Assembly: GCF_001957135.1 (NCBI RefSeq)
Contig: NZ_MPHK01000015.1
Location: 1-64,000, forward strand
Direction: 5' to 3'
Source: Shewanella sp. UCD-KL21
GTDB lineage: Bacteria > Pseudomonadota > Gammaproteobacteria > Enterobacterales > Shewanellaceae
Length of the DNA stretch: 64,000 nucleotides
The translations under genes and the position numbers were made by a program. Below the pieces are notes generated by a model, which worked only from the letters and a program-made list of their open reading frames with translations, ran no database searches and had not been told where the DNA came from. Position 1 is the first letter of the stretch. Every line of letters starts with the position of its first letter. Shown here in pieces: positions 1 through 8,000 of the stretch.

Positions 1-26
1 AAGGTACGTTGTGAAGGTACGTTGTG
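1..26. repeat. 13-bp perfect tandem duplication
   Basis: The unit aaggtacgttgtg occurs twice back to back inside the recombinase gene. Thirteen is not a multiple of three, so if it is a recent duplication it shifts the recombinase frame beyond the window edge. Confidence 0.7.
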
Positions 27-546
27 GTAGCGGAACTAACCTGTCCTTACCGCCTTTAGCGTTACGAATGTGCACCTGCATCATCTGTGAATCGATATCG
101 CCAACCTGCAGTGAAATGGCCTCACCGAGGCGCAATCCCATACTGTATAAGGCGAGAAAGCACACTTGATATCGCAGCTTATGGGTAAGGCTAATGACGA
201 TAGAAACTTCAGCAGGGGTAAGAATATCAGGCAGTCTTTGGACTTGTGGTGGCTTAACAATATTAAGCCACTCCCAGTGTTGATTAAGCACATGTCGATA
301 GAAAAACTGTAAGCCATTACGGTCGAGTTTTACGGTGCTCCATGAATGTGAATCAATCAAACTGGCAAAGTAGCGCTTCAAATCATCAGTTGAAAGGTTA
401 TCAGGACAAGCGTCGAAATAAGCACTAATGCGCCTAACGGCGCGGCTGTAGGCATCGATGGTCGCAGGCCGCTTGCCTTGCAGTGTTAAGTTGGTAAGAT
501 GTTGTTCATAAAGAAAATCAAAGCGTTGTTGCTCGTGAGTGTTCAT
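1..546 (-). CDS. Tyrosine recombinase, IS91-associated type (5' part)
   Basis: Reverse-strand reading frame open from an ATG at 546 to the window edge (182 codons seen, 3' end missing). It has an N-terminal SAM-like core-binding domain (about residues 1-100) and the start of the catalytic domain: the first catalytic Arg lies in LYSMGLRLGEA (about residue 138), followed by the beta-hairpin Lys in NAKGGKDRLVPLP. A GGAG Shine-Dalgarno sits 9 nt before the ATG. The sequence resembles the phage-integrase-type protein that accompanies IS91-family transposases in Shewanella, not integron IntI. The function would be DNA strand exchange. A tandem 13-bp duplication at the window edge affects its end, so it may be truncated. 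Confidence 0.8.
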   Translation of the reverse strand, partial: MNTHEQQRFDFLYEQHLTNLTLQGKRPATIDAYSRAVRRISAYFDACPDNLSTDDLKRYFASLIDSHSWSTVKLDRNGLQFFYRHVLNQHWEWLNIVKPPQVQRLPDILTPAEVSIVISLTHKLRYQVCFLALYSMGLRLGEAISLQVGDIDSQMMQVHIRNAKGGKDRLVPLPQRTFTTYL

Positions 547-648
547 CGTAATACTCCTAGATAACTGCCAGAGTAGGCAGGGTCTAGTAAGTATTTAGGA
601 TGGATGAATAAAGGTGAGCTTTTATCTTTTCTGCCGCAGAGCGGCTTC
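547..648. other. Probable terminal end of the IS91-like element
   Basis: Non-coding stretch between the recombinase start and the first attC. The attC to its right lacks its own cassette body, so the element end presumably lies here and has displaced the left part of the array. The exact terminus cannot be fixed from this sequence alone. Confidence 0.35.
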
Positions 649-746
649 GTTCAACAAGGCATTAAAGCAGGACAAAAAACAGTTTGCTGTTTTCGTTCCT
701 CAACATTTTAGCAAACTATTTTTAGCCTCTTAATGAGGCGTTAAGA
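649..746 (+). other. Integron attC site, about 98 bp
   Basis: R'' box GTTCAAC at 649-655, an L''-like segment GGCATTAAAGCAGG, a central AT-rich region, an L' segment CCTCTTAATG (721-737) that pairs with L'' with one unpaired base, and the R' junction G^TTAAGA at 740/741. Length and the extra-helical base fit attC sites of Vibrio/Shewanella integrons. It belongs to a cassette whose body has been lost to the left. Confidence 0.7.
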
Positions 747-757
747 GGCAAAGGGAA

Positions 758-1258
758 GTGGCTAAGAAAACTTGGGATATAGGAAATATCTTTAGTGTTG
801 AGTTAAGTGATGGGACATTTTCTATTGGCCAAGTTGTTGGACGTGAGGCGGAAGTCCTTAACTCAATTACATGTGCTTTTTTTAAGATTAGGTTTCAGCA
901 TTATCCTTCAATGGATGAAATTTTTGAGCTAAATGAAACGAAGTTAATAGCTTGCCAATTTACAACTAAGGACCTTCTTACTAAACGTATTTGGAAAGTG
1001 CTAGGAAATAGGAAACCAGTTATATCCAGTATTTCATTTCCACATGAAGATTGCAGAGATAATGGGTGGATCGGTGCAGAAATACACGGTTCAGGAATTA
1101 TGAACCAGTTTCTTAATGCGTACTATGCTCTTGAGTTTTGGGATGATTGGTTCGAACCTGATTATCTCGATACTATATTATGGAAATATGCCAAAAAACC
1201 TGAGAATTTGACGTATAAATTGCCTCTTAACAAGCTGCTAAATCCAGATTTACCATAG
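758..1258 (+). CDS. Imm26-like immunity protein (integron cassette)
   Basis: 166 residues from a GTG start; GAGG at 744-747 is the best ribosome site. The N-terminus (WDIGNIFSVELSDGTFSIGQ) resembles the Imm26 immunity family, whose members protect against polymorphic toxins. No signal peptide or membrane segment is seen, so it is probably cytoplasmic. The gene fills an integron cassette that starts at G740^T741, and its 3' end runs into its own attC at 1221. No toxin partner is present. The codons are AT-rich. The family call rests on remembered similarity; the cassette context is seen directly. Confidence 0.6.
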   Translation: MAKKTWDIGNIFSVELSDGTFSIGQVVGREAEVLNSITCAFFKIRFQHYPSMDEIFELNETKLIACQFTTKDLLTKRIWKVLGNRKPVISSISFPHEDCRDNGWIGAEIHGSGIMNQFLNAYYALEFWDDWFEPDYLDTILWKYAKKPENLTYKLPLNKLLNPDLP

Positions 1259-1320
1259 CTGTCATGCCATTTGCTGCGCAAATCGCCCGCCAGCACATGG
1301 TTCACTGATTAGCAGGGCTA
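1221..1320 (+). other. attC site of the Imm26 cassette, interrupted by the IS
   Basis: TGCCTCTTAAC at 1221-1231 is the exact 11-bp reverse complement of the cassette start GTTAAGAGGCA (740-750), which is the defining relation between R'' and the cassette boundary. L'' CTGCTAAATC (1235-1244) pairs with L' GATTAGCAG (1307-1315) with one extra-helical base. The R' box is not here. It reappears as GTTATGC at 2712 beyond the insertion sequence, so the IS lies between L' and R'. Confidence 0.85.
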
Positions 1321-1334
1321 CATGGACTCCCCTT

Positions 1335-1603
1335 TGTCAAGCAATAGTAATCCGACAACAACAGTGGATCTGACAGCAGCTCTACATTCGGCGTTTGATT
1401 AGCTTGCTGCCTAAACAGCTTTTGGCTATCGCCCTGATGATTTGCGCTTGAGCAAAGATCTCATTCGTTAAACAGTATTACTGACTCTTTCAAGCAAGAT
1501 GTACTTCCCAACTAACCAGATTTAATTGCTCTCGGTCTGACCGTGTTATCGTCAATTGCTAATGCGTCGACTCGGTGGGGTTAACCGTGTGGGTTAAACC
1601 TTT
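1335..1603 (-). ncRNA. Candidate bridge RNA of the IS1111 element
   Basis: About 270 bp without a gene between the transposase stop and the IS end, where IS1111-group elements are thought to encode the bridge RNA. Read on the reverse strand it holds TAACGAATGA (1470-1461), identical to the left target flank at 2715-2706. About 25 nt later comes CAGGGC (1436-1431), the reverse complement of GCCCTG in the right target flank (1318-1313). This is the left-guide / right-guide order reported for IS110 bridge RNAs. The structure was not computed. Confidence 0.55.
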
Positions 1604-2632
1604 TTACGTTTTTACATAGTTAACTTGGTATTCATTACCTGATTGAAGTAATGACCAAATTAATCGTGCATTCTTTGCTGCTAGGGCGATGACAGCCCGT
1701 TTAAAGCCTCTACGCTCGATAAGCGCTTTAATCCATAAACTGGTTCTATCCATTTTGTTAGTACAGTTTGCGATGACAGCGCGAGCACCGTGTATTAATG
1801 AGGTGCGGATATGCTTCTCACCGCGTTTACTTATTCTGCCTAACGTCGGCTTGCCGCCTGTTGAATATTGCTTAGGGACTAAGCCTATCCAAGCTGCAAA
1901 TTGGCGGCTAGTTGAAAAGTGTTTCGCATCACTCACTGTGGCTACAACGGCTGTAGCGGTGACTTCACCAATGCCTGGAATAGTCATTAAACGCTTCGCG
2001 TCTTTCATTTGATTAGCAAGGGCATAAAGCTTCCTATCAGACTTTAATATGTCTTGGTTTTGTAGCTTGATGCTTTGCCATAAGTCATTGAGTAGCTCTC
2101 TTGCTAAAGTGGGTAATGCGTTGTCGGTATCTTCTAAGATTCCAACAATATGCTTTTGTGCTGGATAGCGACCTTTAGGCATGATGATGCCGAATTCTGA
2201 TAGCAAGCCGCGTAAACGATTAATCATGGCAGTACGGTCTTTGATTTGACCTTGCCTAATACGATGTAAGCATAAAACAGCTTGTTGTTCTTCGCTTTTA
2301 ATACTGACAAAGCGTGTTTTGGGTCTTGTTACTGCTTCACATATTGCTTCAGCATCATTGGCATCGTTCTTTTCACTTTGACGGTAAGGGATAACAAATT
2401 TAGATGCCATGATACGTACGTCGTGGCCGTATTTTGTAAATTCCCTTGCCCAGTAGTGAGCACCAGAGCATGCTTCCATGCCGATAATACAAGGTGGAAT
2501 GTTAGCGATTTTCTCTAACAGCTTGTTTCTTTTAACTGTTTGCTTTAGTTTGGTTTTACCGTATTCATCTACACCATGAATACTAAAAACTAATTTGGCT
2601 AAATCGATGCCAATTGCTTTAATTAAGGACAT
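1604..2632 (-). CDS. IS1111-group transposase (IS110 family)
   Basis: 342 residues from the ATG at 2632, preceded by a strong GGAGAG site 8 nt upstream; a longer open frame to 2746 lacks such support. An N-terminal RuvC-like DEDD domain shows GIDLAK, the Glu of GMEACSG and DANDAEAI. The C-terminal Tnp_20 domain carries IPGIGEVTA and GGKPTLGRISKRG with the conserved serine region. IS110-family enzymes recombine a circular element into a target under RNA guidance. The gene reads opposite to the cassettes and appears intact. Confidence 0.92.
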   Translation of the reverse strand: MSLIKAIGIDLAKLVFSIHGVDEYGKTKLKQTVKRNKLLEKIANIPPCIIGMEACSGAHYWAREFTKYGHDVRIMASKFVIPYRQSEKNDANDAEAICEAVTRPKTRFVSIKSEEQQAVLCLHRIRQGQIKDRTAMINRLRGLLSEFGIIMPKGRYPAQKHIVGILEDTDNALPTLARELLNDLWQSIKLQNQDILKSDRKLYALANQMKDAKRLMTIPGIGEVTATAVVATVSDAKHFSTSRQFAAWIGLVPKQYSTGGKPTLGRISKRGEKHIRTSLIHGARAVIANCTNKMDRTSLWIKALIERRGFKRAVIALAAKNARLIWSLLQSGNEYQVNYVKT

Positions 2633-2714
2633 ATGGACTCTCCTTGATTGAATGTTTGCACTTTCAATATGGCACATAGTGGCCATTTGGTAAGGGGAGT
2701 CCATATCATTCGTT

Positions 2715-3383
2715 ATGCCTATGGTGTCAACTATGGAATATTGCAAAGTTGTTGAGAATTGGAAGCTCTTTGCCGACGCAGTAAAAAAGCTCGGTGGTGA
2801 AGCTAGCGTGTTGTCGATTCATGAACCTGCTACAGAAGCAGAACTCACAATTGTAGAAAGCAAGATTGGTTGCCAAATACCGCCTTCTTTAAAAGAAGTT
2901 TTAATTAACTTTTCTAAAAAAGTAGAGTTTAGGTGGTTCATGCCAGATGATTATGAATTTGAGAGCCCGCTTTCAGAAATATTTTCTGGTGACAGACATT
3001 GGTCTTTAGAGTGGTTAATTCAATTTAACGAAGAAAAAAATGGTTGGAAAGATGAAGTATTTCCAAACATTGAAGATCCATATGATGCTGTTTGGCATGG
3101 CAAGTTTGCGTTTCAGGAAGTAGGTAATGGTGATTACTTAGCCATTGATATTTCCCAAGCCGGAAAGGAGCCTGTTGTGTATCTGAGTCACGACGATGGT
3201 GATGGCCATGGAATAGAAATAGCAAAAAACTTTAAAGAGTTTCTGTTCCTATCTAGTCGTTTAGGCTGTGTTGGAGCTGAAGATTGGCAATGGTTACCAT
3301 TTGTTGAAGAATCACAAGCGTACATTAACCCTGATTGTGAAAATGCAAAAAAATTCATGTTAGCATTGGGTGTTAAGGCATAA
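2715..3383 (+). CDS. SMI1/KNR4 (SUKH) family protein, integron cassette
   Basis: 222 residues. Typical SUKH features: an N-terminal TEAELTIVESKIGCQIPPSL helix region, then GNGDYLAIDI, VVYLSHDDGDGHG and an NFKEFL segment. In bacteria SUKH proteins are often immunity proteins against nuclease or deaminase toxins. The ATG at 2715 lies in the cassette junction sequence G^TTATGC. A second ATG at 2733 is possible, but neither has a convincing ribosome site except GGGGAG supplied by the IS end. No cognate toxin is next to it, as is usual for cassette-borne immunity genes. Confidence 0.78.
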   Translation: MPMVSTMEYCKVVENWKLFADAVKKLGGEASVLSIHEPATEAELTIVESKIGCQIPPSLKEVLINFSKKVEFRWFMPDDYEFESPLSEIFSGDRHWSLEWLIQFNEEKNGWKDEVFPNIEDPYDAVWHGKFAFQEVGNGDYLAIDISQAGKEPVVYLSHDDGDGHGIEIAKNFKEFLFLSSRLGCVGAEDWQWLPFVEESQAYINPDCENAKKFMLALGVKA

Positions 3384-3438
3384 CAGATAAGGATAGGCCG
3401 CGCGTAGCCGCGTCCTTATCCCAAGTGTTGAACAAGCC
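3378..3438 (+). other. attC site of the SMI1 cassette, about 60 bp
   Basis: GCATAAC at 3378-3384 is the exact complement of the cassette start GTTATGC (2712-2718). GATAAGGA (3386-3393) pairs perfectly with TCCTTATC (3413-3420), extended by CGCG/CGCG across an asymmetric bulge. The site ends at the next junction GTTGAAC (3429-3435). The gene's stop codon lies inside R''. Confidence 0.75.
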
Positions 3439-4106
3439 CGAGTGATACCTTTATAGTGTAAATATCGGCGTAAGAGCTTACGCTTTTTAGGTGTGTGCTG
3501 AGCAGTAACACTTTTTGCCAGTCTCATTGTAATGCGCTGTGAGATTGGCTACTAATTTGTAATTGAACACACTCTTTGCATAGAAAAAGTTATCTGAAAA
3601 TTTTCAGTATTTCAGAAATACGTAACTCGGAAATGTCCAAAAACGAGTTACGAAGCTACTTTTACCTTACCATCATTACTCAGGATACTTTGGCAGAGTG
3701 ATGGTTTCACGCATTGATGCCATCGTCTTACAAAGCCTACAGAAAAGAAATTTGATAGAGCAGTCATTTTAAATTTTCTACTATTTTGTAAAGAATAACT
3801 GGTGTCATTTTGTATGGATTTCAGCCGACAAAGCACTAAGTTTATAAATCTTACTCTTTTCATAAAGCAAAATTTGGAAGATAAAGCATTGTAAACCACG
3901 GCACGCGGTTAATTTTACTCACCCACTGAGTTGAATTTATTTTTGGTAAATATAAGTTGAATATATTCAAAAAACCGACTAAACGATACGTATTTGTGTA
4001 GAAAAAGTTTAGGCAGACTTAATGAAAACAATAGTATAAAGCAGAGTTTTTAGCTGTTATTATTCTACAGGTATTAACTATGTTATTGAATTTATTGCTA
4101 TATATA
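3439..4106. other. Gene-poor, AT-rich stretch
   Basis: A next cassette would start at 3430 (TTGAAC), but no matching GTTCAAC attC start and no convincing gene is found before the tRNA fragment. The only open frame, reverse 3648-3899, has no ribosome site or recognisable domain. The hairpin at 3468-3488 is the only structured signal. Confidence 0.4.
3468..3488 (+). terminator. Rho-independent terminator-like hairpin
   Basis: GCGTAAG and CTTACGC arms separated by a very short loop, followed by TTTTT. It lies downstream of the SMI1 cassette. Confidence 0.5.
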
Positions 4107-4156
4107 GCGGTCTCCAAAACCGATGGTTGCGAGTTCGAGTCTTGCTACCCCTGCCA
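4107..4156 (+). pseudogene. 3' half of tRNA-Trp (CCA anticodon), probable att site
   Basis: Contains the anticodon loop CTCCAAA with its 3' stem, an intact T-arm (GCGAG/CTTGC around TTCGAGT), the 3' acceptor strand TACCCCTG and CCA. The 5' acceptor strand and D-arm are missing; the sequence to the left is unrelated AT-rich DNA. A 3' tRNA fragment is the usual scar where an integrase-driven island has inserted into a tRNA gene and duplicated its 3' end. The intact tRNA-Trp should lie elsewhere. Confidence 0.85.
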
Positions 4157-4163
4157 AATTTAG

Positions 4164-4195
4164 AAGGCCTAGCAGAAATGCTAGGCCTTTGTCTT
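4164..4195 (+). terminator. Terminator following the tRNA-Trp fragment
   Basis: Perfect 11-bp stem AAGGCCTAGCA / TGCTAGGCCTT with a 4-nt loop, followed by tgtctttt. It is probably part of the duplicated tRNA 3' segment. Confidence 0.8.
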
Positions 4196-4442
4196 TTCTG
4201 GCTTTTAATCAAATTAATTATTTTTGAATATTAGCAACAGTGTTATGTTGATCGCTATTTAACGTTCAAAGTCCAATATCAATAAATTAGTCTAAACATT
4301 TCTTCGATTAGCGTATCACCCTTCAATTTCAATTATCTTTCTTAATTAATTTTTGCTATGAGTTAAGTTGCTTGATGCAGATATACAATATATCTTGCTG
4401 CTTATGGTAGTCTGTTGAAAATTGCTTATATAATCCAAGCCT

Positions 4443-5036
4443 ATGATAAATAACTTTTATAACATCAATGCTGAATCATTTTATAATGATACCGTCAATG
4501 TAGATTTATCCCTTTTGTATGAAATCTTCATTCCTCTATTAAAGCCGAATGGTCATATTATTGATGCTGGCTGTGGAAGCGGGCGAGATAGCTTGTATTT
4601 TTTAAAGCAAGGCTTCGAAGTGAGTGCATTTGATGCAAGTGAGAGTTTAGTGCTAAAAGCATCTGAACTAACGGGGATTGATGTTGAACTAAACACTTTT
4701 GATTGTTTTAAAGCTTCATCTTTGGCTGATGGTATTTGGGCTTGCGCCTCTTTATTGCATGTAGCTAGTAATTTACTGCCAGCTTCATTCACTAATTTAT
4801 CTAGAAGTTTAAAGGATGGTGGTTATCTTTATTGTTCTTTTAAGTATGGTGTTAGTGATGTAGAGAGAGGCGGGCGCTATTTTACGAATGCAGATGAAAA
4901 AAGACTTAACGACTTCATAGATGGAAGTGATTTTAATGTTATAAAAACTTGGATCACTGATGATGCCCGGCCTGAACGACAGGATGAAAAGTGGCTTAAT
5001 GCAATACTTATCAAAGGCCATCGCAATGGGGCTTGA
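4443..5036 (+). CDS. Small class I SAM-dependent methyltransferase
   Basis: 197 residues. SAM-binding motif I is IIDAGCGSGRDSLYF (about residues 38-52), followed by the acidic FDAS motif. The later HVASNLLP and GGYLYCSFKYG segments match the TehB/UbiG-like small methyltransferase fold. The substrate cannot be read from the sequence. It has no DNA-methylase motif such as NPPY, so it is not an obvious restriction-modification methylase. The downstream helicase gene starts inside its last codons (11-bp overlap), so the pair is very likely one operon with translational coupling. The long AT-rich upstream region presumably holds the promoter. Confidence 0.75.
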   Translation: MINNFYNINAESFYNDTVNVDLSLLYEIFIPLLKPNGHIIDAGCGSGRDSLYFLKQGFEVSAFDASESLVLKASELTGIDVELNTFDCFKASSLADGIWACASLLHVASNLLPASFTNLSRSLKDGGYLYCSFKYGVSDVERGGRYFTNADEKRLNDFIDGSDFNVIKTWITDDARPERQDEKWLNAILIKGHRNGA

Positions 5037-8000
5037 TGGGGTTGCAGTTGATCAGGTTTTAACTAGTTTTGGGTATAAGTTAGAAAATGTGGTTGATGTT
5101 GGCCGCTTATATACTTTTATCGGCAATAATGATTCTAATTTGTGGAATCAGCCTTCAGCAATTTTGGTCGATAATTCATTATATTCCCTTCAAGCTTCTG
5201 ATTTTCATTATGTTGATTACACTAGCTATCAGAATCAGCTGATGCACCATTATCAAGGATTACTCCGTTTTTGTGCACTTGAAATACAGCAGTTAATTGA
5301 TGATATAAACCACTTTTTATCCTCCGAAATTGAGAGCATTGAACTCAAAAAGTTTGGCTCGAATCGTGAGGAACAACATATTGATCCTACTCCCCCCGAA
5401 TTTAAGTTTGCAGAAATATTTGAGAGTGTGTTTGGGCCAGCATCTATACATGCTTTGCAAGCGGAAGCTCCTTATATCGATAGGCAAGGACATAAGCGAT
5501 TTATTGATTACATTTTGCATCGTAAAACATCACCTATAGCGATAGAGCTAAATGGTGAAACCTATCATCATCCTTTATCTCGGATAGTGTCTCAGAAGCA
5601 ATATCGATCGCAACTATTTAAACAAAACTCATTAGTAAATGATGGTTACCTTGTATATCGCTGGTCAGATAGGGGCATGAGTGATTCTTTTAAATTTGAA
5701 GACCAAATGAAAGATTATTTTGGCCAACCTGAACATTTCTTAAAATCTCCATTATATAGAGCTGAACGTTCCGTTGATTTTAGTTTATATGCCCATCAAC
5801 AGGATGCTGTAAACACCCTAATTGAAAAAAGAAAAGTAGGCCAGAATAGATTTTTAGTGGTATTGCCTACTGGTTCGGGTAAAACAGAAGTGTTTATTGA
5901 AGATGTTAGGCAGCAATTACAGCAATCTAATGCCAAACAAGTGTTAGCTGTTGTGCCGACAGTTGCGCTAAAAATGCAGCTAATTAAAAGGTTAGAGGCG
6001 CAAATTCCAGAGATAAGGGTTGGTGAGTTACTTAATAATTCACAACTCGATATTACAGTGCAAACTAGTGCCTATGTATTACGGCATTATCGTAAACTCG
6101 CTAGAAACCATTTCGATTATATTCTTATAGATGAAGCGCACCGGGCTGCTGCAGATGGTCTACGCCAAGTTTTAAATTACTTTTCACCTAAGAGTCTTTT
6201 GGGCTTAACTGCTACGGATGAGCGTCTTGATAAGCGTTCTCTGAACGATATTTTTGGTCATTACGAAGTTGAGATGACCTTAGAACAAGCTATTCAGAAA
6301 AAGTTAGTGCCGCAAATTCGAGCTTTCAGATTAGAATCAAATATTGATTTTTCGAAGGTAAGATTTAACGGCAAAGAATTCGTTAAAACCGATTTACAGA
6401 AAACTGTGATCATTCCTTCGCGTGACCAACTGATTGCAGATGTTTTACTTAAATACTTTTTCAATCAACAAGCACAATCAATCAGCACACAGCAGGGCAT
6501 AGTGTTTTGTGTCGATATCAAACACAGCCAAAGAATGGCCAAGCTATTAAATCAATCAGGTATAAAAGCGGCTTCGGTAAGTGGTAAAGAACGTACTGGC
6601 CTTGATTTATATCACAGGGGTGAGGTTCAAATGCTATGTGCTTGCGATTTAATAAACGAAGGCTGGGATTCGCCTCAAACCAGTATCCTTGTTATGGCAA
6701 GGCCAACAATGTCGAAAGTGCTTTATACCCAGCAATTAGGGCGAGGAACACGAAATTATCCAGGCAAAGAAGCGCTGTATGTAATTGATGTGGTTGATAG
6801 TTATGGAGCAGCTATTACACCTTGGTCATTACATGGCTTATTTAATTTGAGTCACTATCAATCTTTTGGTGATCTGGTAAAAGATGTTCAAGGGACATCT
6901 CAGAATGAATTGATTATTTTAGATGGCTTATGGGAGTCAGAGCGAAGAATCGAACCGATTAATATCTTTAATTTTGAAAAAGAGTTTAGAGATCTACTAA
7001 ATGAAGAGCAGCTAGCTAGAGAGCTGTTTATTTCAACAGGTACAGTAAAAGCTTGGATGAAAAAAGGTGATTTGGTTGCCGATAAAACGATTCCATTTGG
7101 TAGTAAAAATCTTAATTACTTTAGCTTCGAACAGCTAGAAAAAATAATAATCACCAAAAATATTCCACTTAGGACACAGGATACTCGAAAGGCTGACTTT
7201 ATCGAGTTTATTGAAAAACGTGATTATACTTTCTCATACAAAATTGTTTTGCTTATTGTCATGGCGAACCACTGCAATAAACAAGGCGAATTGGATTTAG
7301 ATGTAGTTGCTGGTTTATATGCAGGTTTCTATGAATCTTTATTGAGTAAATATGGTAAAGCAGAGAAAGGCGGTAACCCACTTAATATCAGTGAAAATTT
7401 ATTGGATTCGGCGTATATCAAGCGTAATATTCTTATCAATCCATTTGAAAAATTCGAACGTAAGCGTTTCTTTTATCAGTGCCAAGAGTTGAATTTGATC
7501 GCATTTGATACCGTGTTATGGGACAAACTCAAACAATCTGATTTGAACGCGATTACCACTCAAATGCGGGAGGATCTAAGCCATTATTACAATAAGCTTG
7601 ATATGACTATCACCGAAGAAGATATCGCTACTTTAAACCTGCCAAATCTTGAGGCAGAATTCGACAACCAAAACCTAGTTTCATTACCGTTTTTTGAAGA
7701 TCTTAAAATTGCTTGCGGTCACTTTAAAACCAGTACGGCTGATAAGATAAGTTCTATACAAATCCCCACAGAATACGGAACAAATAACCCAGATAAACAC
7801 TTCATTGCAAAAGCATCAGGTAACTCAATGAATGGTGGAAAATCCCCCATACTTGATGGTGACCTATTGCTATTTGAATGGATCACGCCAGTTAGTGCTG
7901 GCTCAATCTCAAATCAAATCCTAGCAATTGAGTTACTAGATGATATAGGGGAACCGCAGTATTTACTTAGAAAAGTAATTAAGCAATCACAAGGTAAATA

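Larger units (their letters stand above)
1322..2704 (-). mobile_element. IS110-family element, IS1111 group, inserted in attC
   Basis: A 13-bp inverted repeat, ATGGACTCCCCTT at 1322-1334 and its complement at 2692-2704, brackets a single transposase gene. The length of about 1.38 kb and subterminal repeats fit the IS1111 group; true edges probably lie a few bases outside the repeats. A related motif ATGGACTCTCC at 2633-2643 overlaps the transposase ribosome site. The position inside an attC matches the known habit of IS1111-attC elements. Confidence 0.9.

Noticed and set aside
1..546. Integron integrase IntI beside the attC sites
   Set aside because: The motifs fit the IS91-associated recombinase, and the IntI-specific insert region cannot be seen in the part available.
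3648..3899. 83-codon reverse frame
   Set aside because: No ribosome site or domain; compositional chance in AT-rich DNA.
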